Assembly (NCBI RefSeq): GCF_963678635.1
Contig: NC_087062.1
Span: 89,689,845-89,753,844 of the forward strand
Source of the DNA: Symsagittifera roscoffensis
Lineage: Eukaryota > Xenacoelomorpha > Acoela > Convolutidae
Length of the DNA: 64,000 bases
Reading direction: 5' to 3'
The first letter of the stretch is position 1. Each line of letters opens with the position of its first letter. Below the pieces are notes generated by a model, which saw only the letters and a list, made by a program, of their open reading frames with translations, made no database searches and had not been told where the DNA came from. Below, in pieces: positions 10,392-21,775 of this stretch. The position numbers and the translations under genes were made by a program.

Positions 10392-13056
10392 CTGCTTTGT
10401 TTTGGACCATAGAAGTACGAGAGCTGGTAGGAACAGTATACTTTTCAGGTTCTTCCAAGTTTGGTTCGTCATCCTCCGATTCCTCGCTCATCGGAAGTTG
10501 TGCCTCATTCTTCAGTTTGAACACATTGTCTCTGGTTTTGATGACAACCTGATCCAGCAGATTGTGATTTTCCACGTTGTCCTTTTCCTTCTGACAAACT
10601 TCGACGTCTTCTTCCGCATTCGATTCGCTTTCTTCTTTGAAACCTTCATTATCAGTAAAACTTTGATTATTTTCAGATCTGGCCGGATTATAAATTTTGA
10701 CAGGAATTGTAGAATTTTCGTTAATAGAACTAGCACCAAAGTAAGACAGCTCTAGCGGCTGTAGTTTCAGATTTGTGTCTGTCAAATTATTTGAATCTGC
10801 ATTGGAATCTGAGTTTAAATTAGAAAAGGTAGGCCCAGATGAAAGTTCTGGTCTCTGTAAAGTAAACAGAACTGGAATAGAAACTGGCTTCTGGTTGTGC
10901 ATTCGATGTTGAACAGTGAGCGGGGTAGGAGTGTGAACAACGCCAACATTTCTCTGCCTCGAGCTTTGTTTGGGGGAAACTATCAGCGGCGGAGATCCCG
11001 TACATCGTTTCTTGGGCGAACAGCAACTGTCATCATTGTGATTGGGACTGGGAGTCCTTGTAGTGATATCAATGCCAGAATCACACAACTCTCTACTTCC
11101 ATTGTGTAAACTGCCGTTTGTACCCGAAGGGTGGAACGTTACACGGTGAAAATGGGGCGTAATGCTTGCATGACTGGAAGGACTAGCAATGACAGACTGA
11201 GGATTTTCGCCTGAAAGGTGCCTCATTGGAGCACTTCCATATGAACCCGGAGAGTGGTAAACAAATCCGCTTCCAGGAGAGCCAGGCAAAGCCGGAGTTG
11301 ACGAAGCGCTCATGCTCATCTGTGGGAATCTGTTGTACACTGTGAATGGCGACATAAGAGCGGACGGCGATTTCGTTTGGTACATTGGTCCCCCGCTTAA
11401 GTTTCGCATTCGCCCCCCTCTGGTATCGAACAATCTGCAATTAATCGGTCTCATTTTAGGCGGCAAAGGTGTAATCTTTGCAGTTCCTTCCCTAAGAGAG
11501 GCCAACACCTGTGCTATTTCATTTTTCTCGTCGCTTCTGCTAGAATGAGCGCTACTTGCAAAGCTTTCGTTGCTCAGAGGAGTAACTGTCGCTGAAGTAG
11601 CGTGCCTGTTGTTCGCATCATTAAGCGAAGATACAGCACTCAAGCTACTCTGCCTGTTTCGCTTCTCTGTGTTGTGCCTAGAACACAGTCCCTGTCTTTG
11701 TGATTCTTTGTTGCAGCCTTCGACGCAGCAAAGTCGCCTCCACTGCTTCCCGTTAAATTTCTTCCTGATACCGTGGCTGTTTATTTGAATCGTCCCCTTC
11801 GGCTGATCAAACTGAGATGCCGAATAACTAGTGCTTTGATTTCTACTCTGATCGGCCGAATTAGGCTGAAATTGAGCACAAAGAGAGCTTTCCGATCTGC
11901 CACCAGGAGTGGAAGGAACTGATCTTGAAAGAATTGGGACAGATTCTTGTCCGAACTTCGAGATTTCTAATTCTTCAATTTCTGCATCAGCAGTGAAAAC
12001 CGAATCTTCGTTTATCAATTTGACGGGAGACGGAACCCCGGATACTAACTTTCGCTCGATGTTGCTATTTCCCAGCCACTTGGAATCTTTTTGCCAGGGT
12101 GTTTTGTACAGCCTTAGTTTACTCACACGTACCGAAAAAATTTCGTTAGCTATAGACTTCACTGTAAAATAGTCATAATTACTTTCGAGAACAGTCGCGG
12201 GATAGAACAAATTAGAATCCGGAGGATTAAAGAGGAGACAAGTTCCATTTTTAATTTCATTTGTCGATGGAATCGTATCTTGCACTATTTGAATCTCCTT
12301 GGTTCCGACCGAAAACCTTACCACTTTTTTGCCCATCAACTGTGAAAGGAGTTGCACGCTAATAGCCTCGGGCAGTTGAGCAACAACTGGAGTCACTTCA
12401 CAGATAGTCCCACAAGAGAAAGCAGCATTGTCAACTTTAGCCAGCACATTTAGGCCGAACAAATTACTCCAATCAGATGTCGACGAAGATCTTCTACTTG
12501 CAAACCGATAATTAGACGAACTAGCTTCAGATACATTTTCCGGCTTCACTTCAACTATTCCCTTTTGCTGTATTTTTGGAGAGAACAGAGCATGCGATGC
12601 CAAGAAATCAGATACTCCTTTAAGATTGAATGCTGATAGATCTACTCGTTTCGGCAGGTTAGTCAAATCAGTTTTCGACAGAACATTTACCACTGACAGA
12701 GAGGGCAGCAAATGGTTTGTATTGTCAATCGTGACAATTGCCGAAGGTTGGTGCACTATTTCGGGGAATTTGAACTGATTTTGAATGCTTATTTTAGAGT
12801 TTAACACAATCGGCCCGGCCGAAGTCCAATGAAGCTGTTTAGCAACTTCACTCGGGGCGTTTCCCATTGCACTCGATTGCGGAACTTGTACCTGCCTAGC
12901 ACCAGCGTTATAAACAGCAAGCGACGAGGCAAGACCTGTACGATCATTGTTCGAATTGAGAATATAGTTTTTAGAATCCATCAGTTACGTCGGTCTCCTG
13001 TACAATTGTAGGTGAATCTGCGAGGCCAGCTGCGCAAACCAACAGTCATGACACAC
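10392..13056 (-). CDS. cic: Capicua-like transcriptional repressor, large 5' coding exon (partial gene)
   Basis: Start ATG at 12981, chosen because an in-frame TAA lies two codons upstream. A TTTCAG acceptor at 13057-13058 would begin the exon at 13056 with a short 5'UTR. The open frame runs 869 codons to 10372, but a clean donor (GCAG|GTATGA) at 10391-10390 makes the exon end at 10392. Seen: residues ~245-305 contain a Tudor-like stretch ending in LRLYKTPW. Residues ~415-450 contain a basic Cys/His module ([11 protein letters not shown], then CNKES, GLCSRH) of C-clamp type. The rest is Ser/Pro-rich with an acidic C-terminal tail ([15 protein letters not shown]). Known: long-isoform Capicua proteins carry such an N-terminal fold and Cys/His module upstream of an HMG box, act in the nucleus as DNA-binding repressors, and are relieved by RTK/ERK signalling. 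Many SP/TP sites here fit that. Inferred: the HMG-box exon lies left of this exon and outside the window. An alternative is another DUF4819 or C-clamp protein. Confidence 0.7.
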
Positions 13057-14190
13057 CTGAAATAATTTAGTTTACAACCTGAACTCTAATCGGAAGAAGT
13101 AATCATCAGTTCTAACATTCCATTTTCCTGTATAATTATATCATACAGCATGCATTGATAACACAAGGAGTGAAACCTCTGCGCTAGTTTATCAAATTAG
13201 TGTCATTTTTCCTGTGGTGTGATAAAACAGAAAAATAGGATTCAGGCCATATTCGACAGTCATAGTCAAATAGTCTAATTGTAAAACAGTTTTTCTAGAA
13301 ATCATTTAAAAAATTACTAAATTTTCATTTTTTTGCAGAAATTTTTGATACCCAAAGTGGCCCTGAAAACTCCCAAAAACTAACTTTACTCGAGTAAAAC
13401 TAAGTTTTCAAGGATTCAATTAAGCTTAAATAAGCCATTGTAAGCCTGCACGCTCACGTTCTCAGCTGGAAATTAGATTATTGGAAATGTACCAAAAATC
13501 AGAAAATTTCAAACCCGTTTTTCTCGACAGAGAAAAAAAAATTGGAAAACTTTTAAGCTCAAATCACGACTGAAAGAGCTTTAATCTCTTATATATAACT
13601 CGCCCTATTTCAAACCTGATTTTGCGTGGAAAACAAAGAATAAGAAAAGAAACTAAAACACACCCAAAGAAAGTTTTTCCACATTTTTTAAAGTGCCGGA
13701 ACAAAAAGATAGTTCGGTAGCTGAGAAAAATTAAGAACAAATAATTAACAAGGATAGCTGGCAAGTAGCAGAGAATCTTCCGACCACATTCGTAAAACAC
13801 TACAAAAAATATATTTTTTAATATTAAAACTAGCATCATTTCCTCTGCGCGGTGTGATTATAGAACTATACAGACGCGTAGTAAGTTAGTGAAATAGGCA
13901 TTAAAAACTACAATTGTCTTTAAAAATGAATAAACAAAAATTGAAGAAAAAATTTTCAAAAAACTTTCTCAATTTTGCACTAAAATTATAAATTTGTATG
14001 AAAATTTTTATGGCCGAGAAAGTGCTTAAGGAAGCTTCTAAAAACTGGTTTTGTTTTTTAGAGAAATCAAATTTTCCTAAGCCTAATTGCCCAATGTTTA
14101 TTTATTACGAAAGTTACTCGCTCGTTTTAGTCACTTGAAATGGGACTAAAACTCAAAACTTTACCTGATTTTGCGTTGAAACCAAAAAGA
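13057..14190. other. gene-free stretch upstream of the Capicua-like exon
   Basis: Probably intron or 5' flank of the minus-strand gene. It is AT-rich with no supported ORF. The hydrophobic ORF on the minus strand at 13564-13839 has a composition expected from poly-A/T-rich DNA. Confidence 0.35.
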
Positions 14191-14530
14191 AACAAGACTG
14201 CTCGTATCAGGGCGAAGCCCTGAATGTTCCGACTGCCTTTTAAGGTTTTATGGATCAGTAATAACATCAAAAAATTAAATTAAAATAAATCAAAAAATTT
14301 TTTTCTAAAATTTGAAATTTTTTTAATGAAAATCATCCCCCCACACGCCATTTTAAGTACAAAAGGATAGATTTTGCTCCATGTAACAAATCAATTATGG
14401 CAAATAAGCTTCTTTCAACCAATTTGGAAGATTTTGAGACGGATTAACTCTCCGCTTACGCGTTAACAGCGCGAAATATATCGCGCGTGAATTGTCCCAA
14501 ATTGGCCAAAATGACAATCTTTAAACCCCC
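14190..14530 (+). repeat. interspersed repeat family C, copy 1
   Basis: Begins with CAAGACTGCTCGTATCAGGG then GAAGCCCTGAATGTTCCGAC. It later contains CCCACACGCCATTTTAAGTA and an inverted repeat GCGCGA-AATATA-TCGCGC near 14470-14488, then TTGTCCCAAATTGGCCAAAA. The same succession recurs at 47583-47935, and the first block recurs at 46680-46750 and near 34205. No ORF. Confidence 0.5.
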
Positions 14531-15054
14531 GTAACTTTACGAAAAATGATCACACATAACATATCTTTTCAAATTTAAGCTCAGGACAACAGTAGCTTTT
14601 GAATGACATTAAAAAAGTTCCGTCAAAAACGGCTAGTTAAAAAGTCGAAATTGGTCTGAAAACAAAAACCCACCCCGAGCACAAATATTCCGTTATTTTC
14701 GTATCAAAAGTCGGAACAAAAAAAGCAAAACACACCCGCCGAATACAAAGTTCGCCCAGATTTTTCAAATGATCAGAACAAAAACAAAACACAAAGAAAT
14801 CAAAAGTCAACAAGCTCAGAATTGGTAATCTAACAAATAGTGCTGGCGAAATGAAGTAATTAAAAACCATGATTTTTTTTACCAGACTTACTATGAACTC
14901 ACTCTTCACTAATTCAAAAAAACTCGGAAATAAATAAAGCTAATAGTTTTCAAAAACAACATAGAAATGCAAAAGAATTTGAAAGTAGCATCTGAAGAAA
15001 ACTTACCAAATGGTAGCAAAGCTGAGAATAACTGAGGAGAAACTAAAGACAAAC

Positions 15055-15125
15055 TTCTGCGCTCATCAAACAACACATTATGAGGCCAGGCCACTAAGCC
15101 CGTATGATATAATTCAAAACCAATT
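15055..15125 (+). repeat. family B internal block
   Basis: Contains 'gctcatcaaacaacacatta' followed by 'tgaggccaggccactaagcc', matching the internal block of the family B copies near 9430-9490 and 55245-55290. Confidence 0.4.
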
Positions 15126-15134
15126 ATATCAAAA

Positions 15135-15520
15135 TTATAGGTAACAAGCAGTTGGAAAAGAGGCAACGAAAGCCAGAAAACTGAAAAAAATTGACTGTTT
15201 TTGAACTTTAACCTTGAAATCTCAAGTTAAAAAAATATGGTCTTTAAGCTCTCTGAATTTCCAGAACAATTTATGATTGACATTTGAAAAAACAACCCAA
15301 CTGAAGAAAACTAACTGTTGAGATCAATATGTAAAATATTTATTCAGCTGCGATATCTGAAAAATAAAATCCACTTTCAAAAATAGAAGTTGATCATGTT
15401 TTATGTTACTATTACGCTTTTGCAGTTCGATAGTCAAAAAAGAAAATGAAAAAGATAACTTAAAAAAAATCATCATGAAATATTGAACAACGTTCATCGA
15501 CTCTTAAAAAGAAATTTTAA
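15135..15520 (+). repeat. foldback repeat family A, copy 3
   Basis: Shares the block order of family A: a left block with ACAAGCAGTTGGAAAAGAGG, a middle block with GAATTTCCAGAACAATTTAT and GATTGACATTTG, and a right end with AACGTTCATCGACTC. Diverged and non-coding. Confidence 0.5.
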
Positions 15521-15639
15521 AAAATCAAGTTTGTATAATACAAAACAACATAGAAAACAAATTTAGAACAGGAAGGATATTTCAAATGCGAACATGCTCA
15601 AATTATGTTTGTTTCAACATTTTTAACATAGGAGACGAG

Positions 15640-15745
15640 CAGATCAACTAGTCCAGGAGATGCGAACTGTGAGCAAAATTATTTACGGAAGAACAGTAGT
15701 CTAGTGCCCGATAGCCATTTCCTTGCTTATCGCAAGGGTAATAAC
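15640..15745 (+). repeat. family B 3' end with terminal hairpin
   Basis: Carries the family B end signature (TCTAGTGCCCGATAGCC) and the hairpin CCTTGC (15721-15726), loop TTATC, GCAAGG (15732-15737), followed by GTAATAACTT. Confidence 0.5.
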
Positions 15746-16159
15746 TTATTTTGGAGGAAGCATACCTAAAAACGATAAAAAAATGTTTTAGAAAAGCGAA
15801 AAAAATTGATCGTTATGATAGTTCATTTTTGATCGCTATGATAGTTCAAGTTTACTCGAAATCGGGAAAATGGTTCCAAATCATAATTCAATATTCGCCT
15901 GAACCTGTTTTCCCTGACCAACGTTTCGCTTCCCAAAAACATTTTTCTGTGCAAGTATTTTTCCAGCTCAAATTGAGACTTAAACGGCTTCAATCTCATA
16001 CATGACTCAACTTTATAAATGACTGTGTCAAATATTTTTGGTGTCTGGATTTGCGTGGACAAAAAAAACGAATCCAAACTTTCACTAAACTTTGGTGGTC
16101 GGAAAAGTAGCACAGCAAGTTTTGATCACAAACTTCTATGGAAAATTTGTCAATACTTT

Positions 16160-17043
16160 TGTGCCATTCTGCCAGATGGCACAGTGCAACCTTCCGACGA
16201 AGCACGAATCAGAGAGAAAAGGCCTTAGCAGCAAAAAAGTGCTTGAAAGGAGGGTCAGAATATTCTGGAATATTTATTTTTAAAATTTCGATTTTCAAGT
16301 TGATATTTTTGAGAAATACGAAAAACGGCCATTTTTGAGCCAAAAAGTGACGAAAATCAGAACAACGACAGAAATTGTGAAAAACAGTCGTACCAGAGAC
16401 GGAAAATACGAAGCCTCTTATCGTGGCAACAACGCACGATAAGACACTTGTTAACAGATATTGGTGGAGAAGGAGGCTTGAGTGGGGGAAGAAATATACC
16501 ACGGAACCCTCCCGGGACACGAATTTTAAGAGATAAGAGCGTTATCTCAGGAATATTACGGGAGCGGAGGCTTGGTCCCCCAGAGACTGTTCTATGTGAA
16601 GGGACTGTATAAACTGACTTTATAGCTGCTGTAATGTCATAGATCTCTTAATTAACACCGTTATTGTTTGATATTTCAGAATATGAGTAGCTAGGAAGAG
16701 GAAAGGGTCAATCCATCTCCAATGGATTTAATATAAAACTGTCACACAAAAATATGTTAAAATAGGTTGTTCGAGCCGTGTTTTTAATGACAATCATGTA
16801 GTCTGAGGATCCGAGACTCAACTATGTGGTTGTGTTCGCATGTAAACGAAAGCTGATCAAAAGTCGTTTGACTGATGGCCTAAAAATGGTAACTTTTTAC
16901 TTTGCCCTAAACAGACCAGAAAATCAACTGGCAAGGTCGAGACGGTGAAAAACGAGTAGGATTAAGGTAACTGACGCCTGCCAGTCGTTAATAGGTACTT
17001 TTTCTACGCTCCGTCGCTGTGTAGTATTTGGGCGAATGTTACA
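16160..17043 (+). repeat. solo LTR-like repeat, copy 1 (884 bp)
   Basis: Runs TGTGCC...GTTACA, so it has TG/CA ends. It aligns over its length with 18909-19810, which identifies the pair as copies of one ~0.9 kb LTR-like repeat. The first 24 bases form a hairpin (TGTGCCAT and ATGGCACA). No internal region follows this copy (next bases TTTATTCAG), so it behaves as a solo LTR. No clear target duplication is visible. Small indels and many substitutions between the copies indicate age. Confidence 0.6.
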
Positions 17044-18249
17044 TTTATTCAGTTTAAGGTAGGGTATAGAGATCTTAAATCAAGCTTCCTGTTAGGATTA
17101 AACATAAATTGATATGGAAAAATGAGTTCCTTTTGTTAAAGTTACAAGTGAAGCGTCACAACTATTGGTCTCCTTAACCTGAGCTGAGAAGCAAAAATAT
17201 TAAAATAACTGATATTGACTTGAACCTTTTCGAAGGTGTTGATTTCATCTAGATTCACGACTGAACGAACTTGCTTCAATGTCATAACAGCGGGCCCACA
17301 ATAGCTTAAGGGGAATTTCAACACTGAGCTAACTTGTACGTCAATTAAGAAAACTCTCTCCTCGATCTCCTAAGCATAAACGATCTCTCTATTTCTATCA
17401 GAAGCTCAAAGCAGAAATCGATGTAGCTACAACAACAAGAACAACTATTAAGAAAAGAGGGATGGCTAAAAACTGAGTGAATAAAGCTTAGACCTCCAGT
17501 GAGCATGTGCTGTACGAAAAAAGCTCGACAAAAATGTTTGGGTTTCTCAAAAATTAACTGGAAAAAAACAAATACACTCGGCATGGTCTGCTAGTTAGCA
17601 GCTTGTTGGAACTGGAGCGGCCCAAATTTGCACCAATGATTTGGAGTGCACCAACTTTCTCCTAGAAAATTGGGCAAAAACGCTCAAAAAATTAAACTTT
17701 TGACTTTTCCGAAGGCAATAACAACTAATTTAAAAATTTAGGTAAGTGAACCTTAATGCAGGGGACTTCTTCACAACCCGTTATTGCCATTGAGGACAAA
17801 ATCTCAGATTTGGGAGCTCAGTTATTGAGAAGACGAAAAAATCATAAAAATATGTCAGGTACTCGCCCGTACATTTTTTGAAGTCTGTAGACAGATAGGT
17901 AAAGTCAAAAAAAACTGAGCGAGCATGCAGGCACACAAGAAAGTGTGTGATCTTTCCTTTGACACAGGTTTTTTAAACTCGTTACAGAAGTTCGAGGAAA
18001 ACTTTTTCAACTGCCTACAAAAAAAATTGGCCGAGATTCGAACCCAAGAACTAGATATCATATGCGACGGCGTTATCTTCAGATCAATTGCGAAGGAACC
18101 TGGAATGTAAAATAAACAGTGCACAATTAAAATTTCTCAAAAAAATGCTTACAAGGAAAAAAAGCAAAGATCTCGATTAAAAGACACTTCTTTTCGCAAG
18201 AGAGAATAATTTTCTATTGGTTGAAAGGAAAAGTATAGAAATAAGCACT
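17044..18249. other. gene-free stretch with tRNA-like SINE fragment
   Basis: No supported gene. On the minus strand, about 18110 to 18025 reads like a degenerate tRNA, with a good B box (GGGTTCGAATC) and a weaker A-box-like GATCTGAAG at ordinary tRNA spacing. This suggests a tRNA-derived SINE head and not a functional tRNA gene, since the acceptor stem does not pair. Confidence 0.35.
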
Positions 18250-18600
18250 TTACAAAAGTGAATAAGAGAGTGCCTCCAAAATACAGCCCGCATTTCCCTG
18301 CTGAGCTGCAAGATCCAGTCTCTGATTAAGATGTTTAATAGCGTAGATCTCACCTGTCGCGTCCTCGATCTTACCTGCTAAGTCTTCGATGAATTCAATC
18401 GATGTTCTTCCAATCCCGCTTACGTTTAAAGCTATGGGTTCAAAAGTTACAGATGAAGGGAGATCCGAGTAATGATTCTTTTTTCGCGCTTCGGCTTCAA
18501 AGGCAGCGCTTGAGCCAGTAATGATCCCTAGAAGCAAATTCGCGTTAGCCAGTCTGCTAATGCAGGTGAAATACCACTCTAGAACACGACCTCTAGACCA
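18250..18600 (-). pseudogene. reverse-transcriptase-type retroelement ORF, C-terminal fragment
   Basis: The 95-residue ORF (18537-18250), extended upstream in the same frame to about 18595, contains the series VTFEPIALNVSG, FIEDLAGKI, ATGE and QRLDLAAQQGNAGCILEAL. Known: RT proteins of invertebrate retroelements often end with a region of the form F-P-hydrophobic-A-E-T-x-G, L-G-R-R-I, TGD, QR-S-A-QRGNAA-VLGT, which this resembles. Only this tail is present. No RT catalytic motif is visible, so it is a fragment joined to the Copia gag piece on its right. Confidence 0.45.
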
Positions 18601-18630
18601 AGGCGTCAGAGTCAGCCCATCAGAACGTCC

Positions 18631-18908
18631 TCACGTAATGAACCTTACGTAATCCGATATCTGCTGGAACTGTATTGCAGCTATGAATGAGTCGTATTCT
18701 TGAGGCAATGCTTTAAGAACAATAGCTATTTTCAGGTTGTCGCTCATCTTTTCATCGGCAGATTGTAGTTTCAACACAATGTTGTCCACTTTGTTTAGAA
18801 ATTCTATCACCGGTTCACCGTTCTTCTTGAGTTTCAGAAACTCTTGCCAAAGCACAATGATTTGGCTTGTTTGAATCTGCCCAAATGTTTTTTTGCAAGT
18901 ATTTCCAT
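18631..18908 (-). pseudogene. Ty1/Copia gag, C-terminal part (UBN2-like), interrupted
   Basis: The minus-strand frame reads LWQEFLKLKKNGEPVIEF, then a segment ending VLKALPQEYDSFIAAI. Known: Copia Gag (UBN2-type) regions have W-x-x-F-x-x-L-K, an 'EFL-x-x-V' helix, 'I-x-x-L-K-x-L-P-x-x-Y-D-S-F'. The frame stays open upstream to the edge of the LTR-like repeat at 18909. The N-terminal part of the same kind of Gag is at 23318-23468, so this gag was split by the 4.4 kb insert between them; roughly 40 residues between the halves are missing. Confidence 0.65.
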
Positions 18909-19121
18909 TGTGCCATTCCCCCGGATTGGCACAGCGAAACCTTCCGTCGCATCATGTAAAGACATTAGAAGCCTTAGTGATCATGTATTGTTGAAAAGGA
19001 GGCTAGAATATTCTAGAAATTTCAATTTCCGAAAATTCGATTGCAGACAGTCTGTTTCTGAGAAATACGAAAATGGCCATTTTTGGTTGAAAAGTCACGA
19101 AAACAGAACGACGACCGAATT

Positions 19122-19157
<36 letters not shown>

Positions 19158-19810
19158 ACGAGAACAATATAAAAAACGAACCCTCTTATCGTGACGATCG
19201 CGCACGATAAGACAAGTAAATGGAGACAATAGACTGAAAGTAGGCTTCAGTGGAGAAGAAGGAAGGAGCAGTACCTTCCCGTGCCACGAATTGGGAGTAA
19301 TAACGATGTTATTACAGTAAAAAGCACGGAGTCGGAGTCTCGACCCCCAGAAACCATCATATGGTGAAGGAGTGTTATAAACAAAGTTTTTAGGTACTCT
19401 GATGTCATAAACCTTTGAATTAACACCGGTATGATTTGTTATTTTAGAATATGAGTAGCTAGAAAGAAGAAAGGGTCAATCCATCTCCAATGTATTAAAT
19501 ATAGATCTATCACTAAAAATATAGTAAAGTAGGATATTTGAGCCGTGTTTTTTATAGCAATCACGTAGTCTGGGGATCCGAAACCCAGCTATGTGGTTGT
19601 CTTCGCAAGTAAACGGAAGCTGATTAAAAGTCGTTTGACTGATGGCCTGAAAATATCAACTTTTTGCTTAGCCCGAAACAAACCAGAAAATCAACTGGCT
19701 AGGTCGAGACGGTGAAAAACGAGCAGAATTTTATTAACTGACGCCGGCCAGTCGTCTATAGGTACTTTTTCTACGCTCCGTTAATGTGTAGTATTTGGGC
19801 GAATGTTACA
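18909..19810 (+). repeat. LTR-like repeat, copy 2 (902 bp), 5' of unknown cassette
   Basis: TGTGCC...GTTACA, alignable with 16160-17043. It begins with the same hairpin (TGTGCCA and TGGCACA) and contains a (GA)n tract at 19124-19153. Immediately downstream a TGG-starting primer-binding-like site and a long coding cassette follow, so this copy would be the 5' LTR of that element. It sits inside Copia gag sequence, so it is the younger insertion of the two. Confidence 0.6.
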
Positions 19811-19821
19811 TATACATTTTT

Positions 19822-19839
19822 ATGGCGCTCCTGGGTGGG
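19822..19839 (+). other. candidate primer-binding site
   Basis: TGGCGCTCCTGGGTGGGC starts 11 bases after the end of the LTR-like repeat. TGG is the complement of the tRNA CCA end. I cannot assign the tRNA without a search. Confidence 0.35.
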
Positions 19840-19862
19840 CTTGTCGAAAGCATAAGACTATC

Positions 19863-20858
19863 ATGATCAGCAAACGTTTCAGCGACGAACCGTCTGCTCC
19901 GGGAAAGCGCATAGAAAGGACATGGGACGTGATACGCAGATACGAGACGCAGTCCGTAATGAAGGTGGGGTTGAATCAACTCATCATGCGCGAGGTTCTA
20001 GGGAAACTAATGAGCTCCGCAGAGTCTGACGTTCTGATCGAGTAAGTTTTGGAGGACAGTGCCGATGAAAATCAGGTTATGAGAAAATTCCCCGTCAGGC
20101 GAGCCAAGAAAGGGTTGAAGCGATTGAAGGAGAGAACAGGAAGCAAAATAGTGAATCAGAAAGTAGTGAAGTTTAAGGCGAACCCAGTAGTAGCCTCGTT
20201 GGCAAAAGTAGCTCGTCCAAATGAGAGTGGACAGGGAGATGGTGCAGCATTGGCCGGGAGACAGAAAGAAAACTTATAACCCACTATGCTATTGGCAGGT
20301 TTGACCTCAACCGCCACGAGGTCGAAGAAAAAAGCACGGACATTGGCGGATACAAAGTTCGAAATGGAGGTCATCAGTCAGTGTGAAACTGGAGGGCTCC
20401 GTGACTACAAACCCTCGCGGACGATCATGGCCCCGATGAAACTGGAGGGATAACTCGGCGTGGTTGAGTACAGTCGGATCAAAGTGGGGGATCCCGCCGG
20501 TGGTTATGTGGAGATGCTCAAGGCGACAAACTCAGCGAGAGAGCAACTGATGGCCTGGAGCGAAAAACACGCCATGCAGGAGTACTCGAAGGAACTGACG
20601 GAGGACTCTAATCTGAATCGGAAGGAATATGGCATGGTGATGTCCTCGGAGGCAAATGAGATCGGGCTGGAAAAATTGTTTGAAATCTCTTGGAGGGCGG
20701 CCCTCCAGAGATACTTCAACGAGACCATGCATGCACCGGCGAAGATGGCAGCGTACCTGGCCTACCCATGTGCGAGATCTGACTTGCAGGTGCGACTGGC
20801 CTGGTGCCTAAAGGGAATAAGAGATCGGAGTACGAAGCCAGTAATGACTCGAAATTGA
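19863..20858 (+). pseudogene. unrecognised GC-rich cassette, segment 1
   Basis: First segment of a decayed long coding region. From ATG 19863 one frame reads through 20858 with only three in-frame stops (TAA at 20043, 20277 and 20451). It encodes a basic, Lys/Arg-rich stretch (RRAKKGLKRLKERTG) and then a mixed helical-looking region (around EYSKELTEDSNLNRKEYG). GC content is clearly above the surrounding DNA. No retroviral Gag zinc knuckle, protease or polymerase motif is seen. By position it would be a gag-like product of the LTR element, but the family is not recognised. Confidence 0.5.
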
Positions 20859-21775
20859 AGGAACACGAGCTGGAGCTGATGGAAGCCTTGCGAGTGTTGA
20901 TCAGCAGAGACGATTCCGCGATAGCCTGGGCTAAGCGCAACGTTGCCCTTTGCTTTGTGAGGTTCATGGTGGATCGCATCCCAACCCCTGTATTGGAAGA
21001 TTGTGTAAAAACCATTCGGCAAGGGGGAGTTGATCGTGAACGATGATTCCGAAGGGTTCTCCTGGAGCTATATCAGGACATGACGCTGCTCATACCGAGT
21101 AAAGAGACTAGTGATATAGAAAGTTATCGCAAGCTCGAGGAAGTGAGAAGATACGCCAACAAAGAGTTGAAAGTAAGCCGTGAGTCAATTAAGGCAGTCA
21201 GGCAACAGAAAGATTATGCAACCCTGGGGAAGCTGAAATCCTTCCAATATGTGTCAGGCATACCAGGGATGGCGTACAATCCCTTTGCGGACGAGGAAGC
21301 CAGGGAGGCACGTTTTGACTACGAGCAGGTCATGATACTTGATTTCTGGGTCAAGCGAGTCAATGAAACTGGCATGCTGATGGTGGAACAACCCAAGCTG
21401 GGAATGATTTCGGAGGAAAGAGTGGTCGAACCTTCGATTCCTGAGCTAAGGGGGCAAGTGAGCTTTGAATGTGGTTCATGGGACAGTCCCTTCAAGACCA
21501 GCTTAGTAAACATGTGGGAGCTCATGAAGCCTTCATGGTGTCCACACCCGAATGCCGGTTAAATCTGGTATATGACGGCAGATATTGGGTTGGGTTTGGA
21601 TGATGACGCGAGTCTACATGATTTGGCCATGATACATCATCTGCTGGCCCTAAAAGTAACGAAGCGGAATGGCAGACCATCTACGGAACCCTCCGAGGGA
21701 AGTTCTTCGAAAAATTGGTTGTGGAATGTAAGAACACGTGTATGGCACGGGCTATTGTCTGAACACGCTGAGTGA
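20804..21775 (+). pseudogene. unrecognised GC-rich cassette, segment 2
   Basis: Continues segment 1 after a frame change between about 20800 and 20858. In-frame stops: TGA 21044 and TAA 21560. Codon use stays GC-rich. It contains helical, charged stretches (KLKEHELELMEALRVL; YRKLEEVRRYANKELKVS) and the series FADEEAREARFDYEQVMILD. From about 21655 the best protein-like reading moves to another frame (EWQTIYGTLRGKFFEKLVVE) and changes again near 21758. No domain recognised. Confidence 0.45.

Noticed and set aside
10339-10755. 138-codon plus-strand ORF
   Set aside because: Antisense shadow of the Capicua-like exon; hydrophobic and without a domain.
18005-18110. Functional tRNA gene (also near 25533, 54113 and 63828)
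   Set aside because: B boxes are present but acceptor and anticodon stems do not pair. SINE or tRNA relics fit better.
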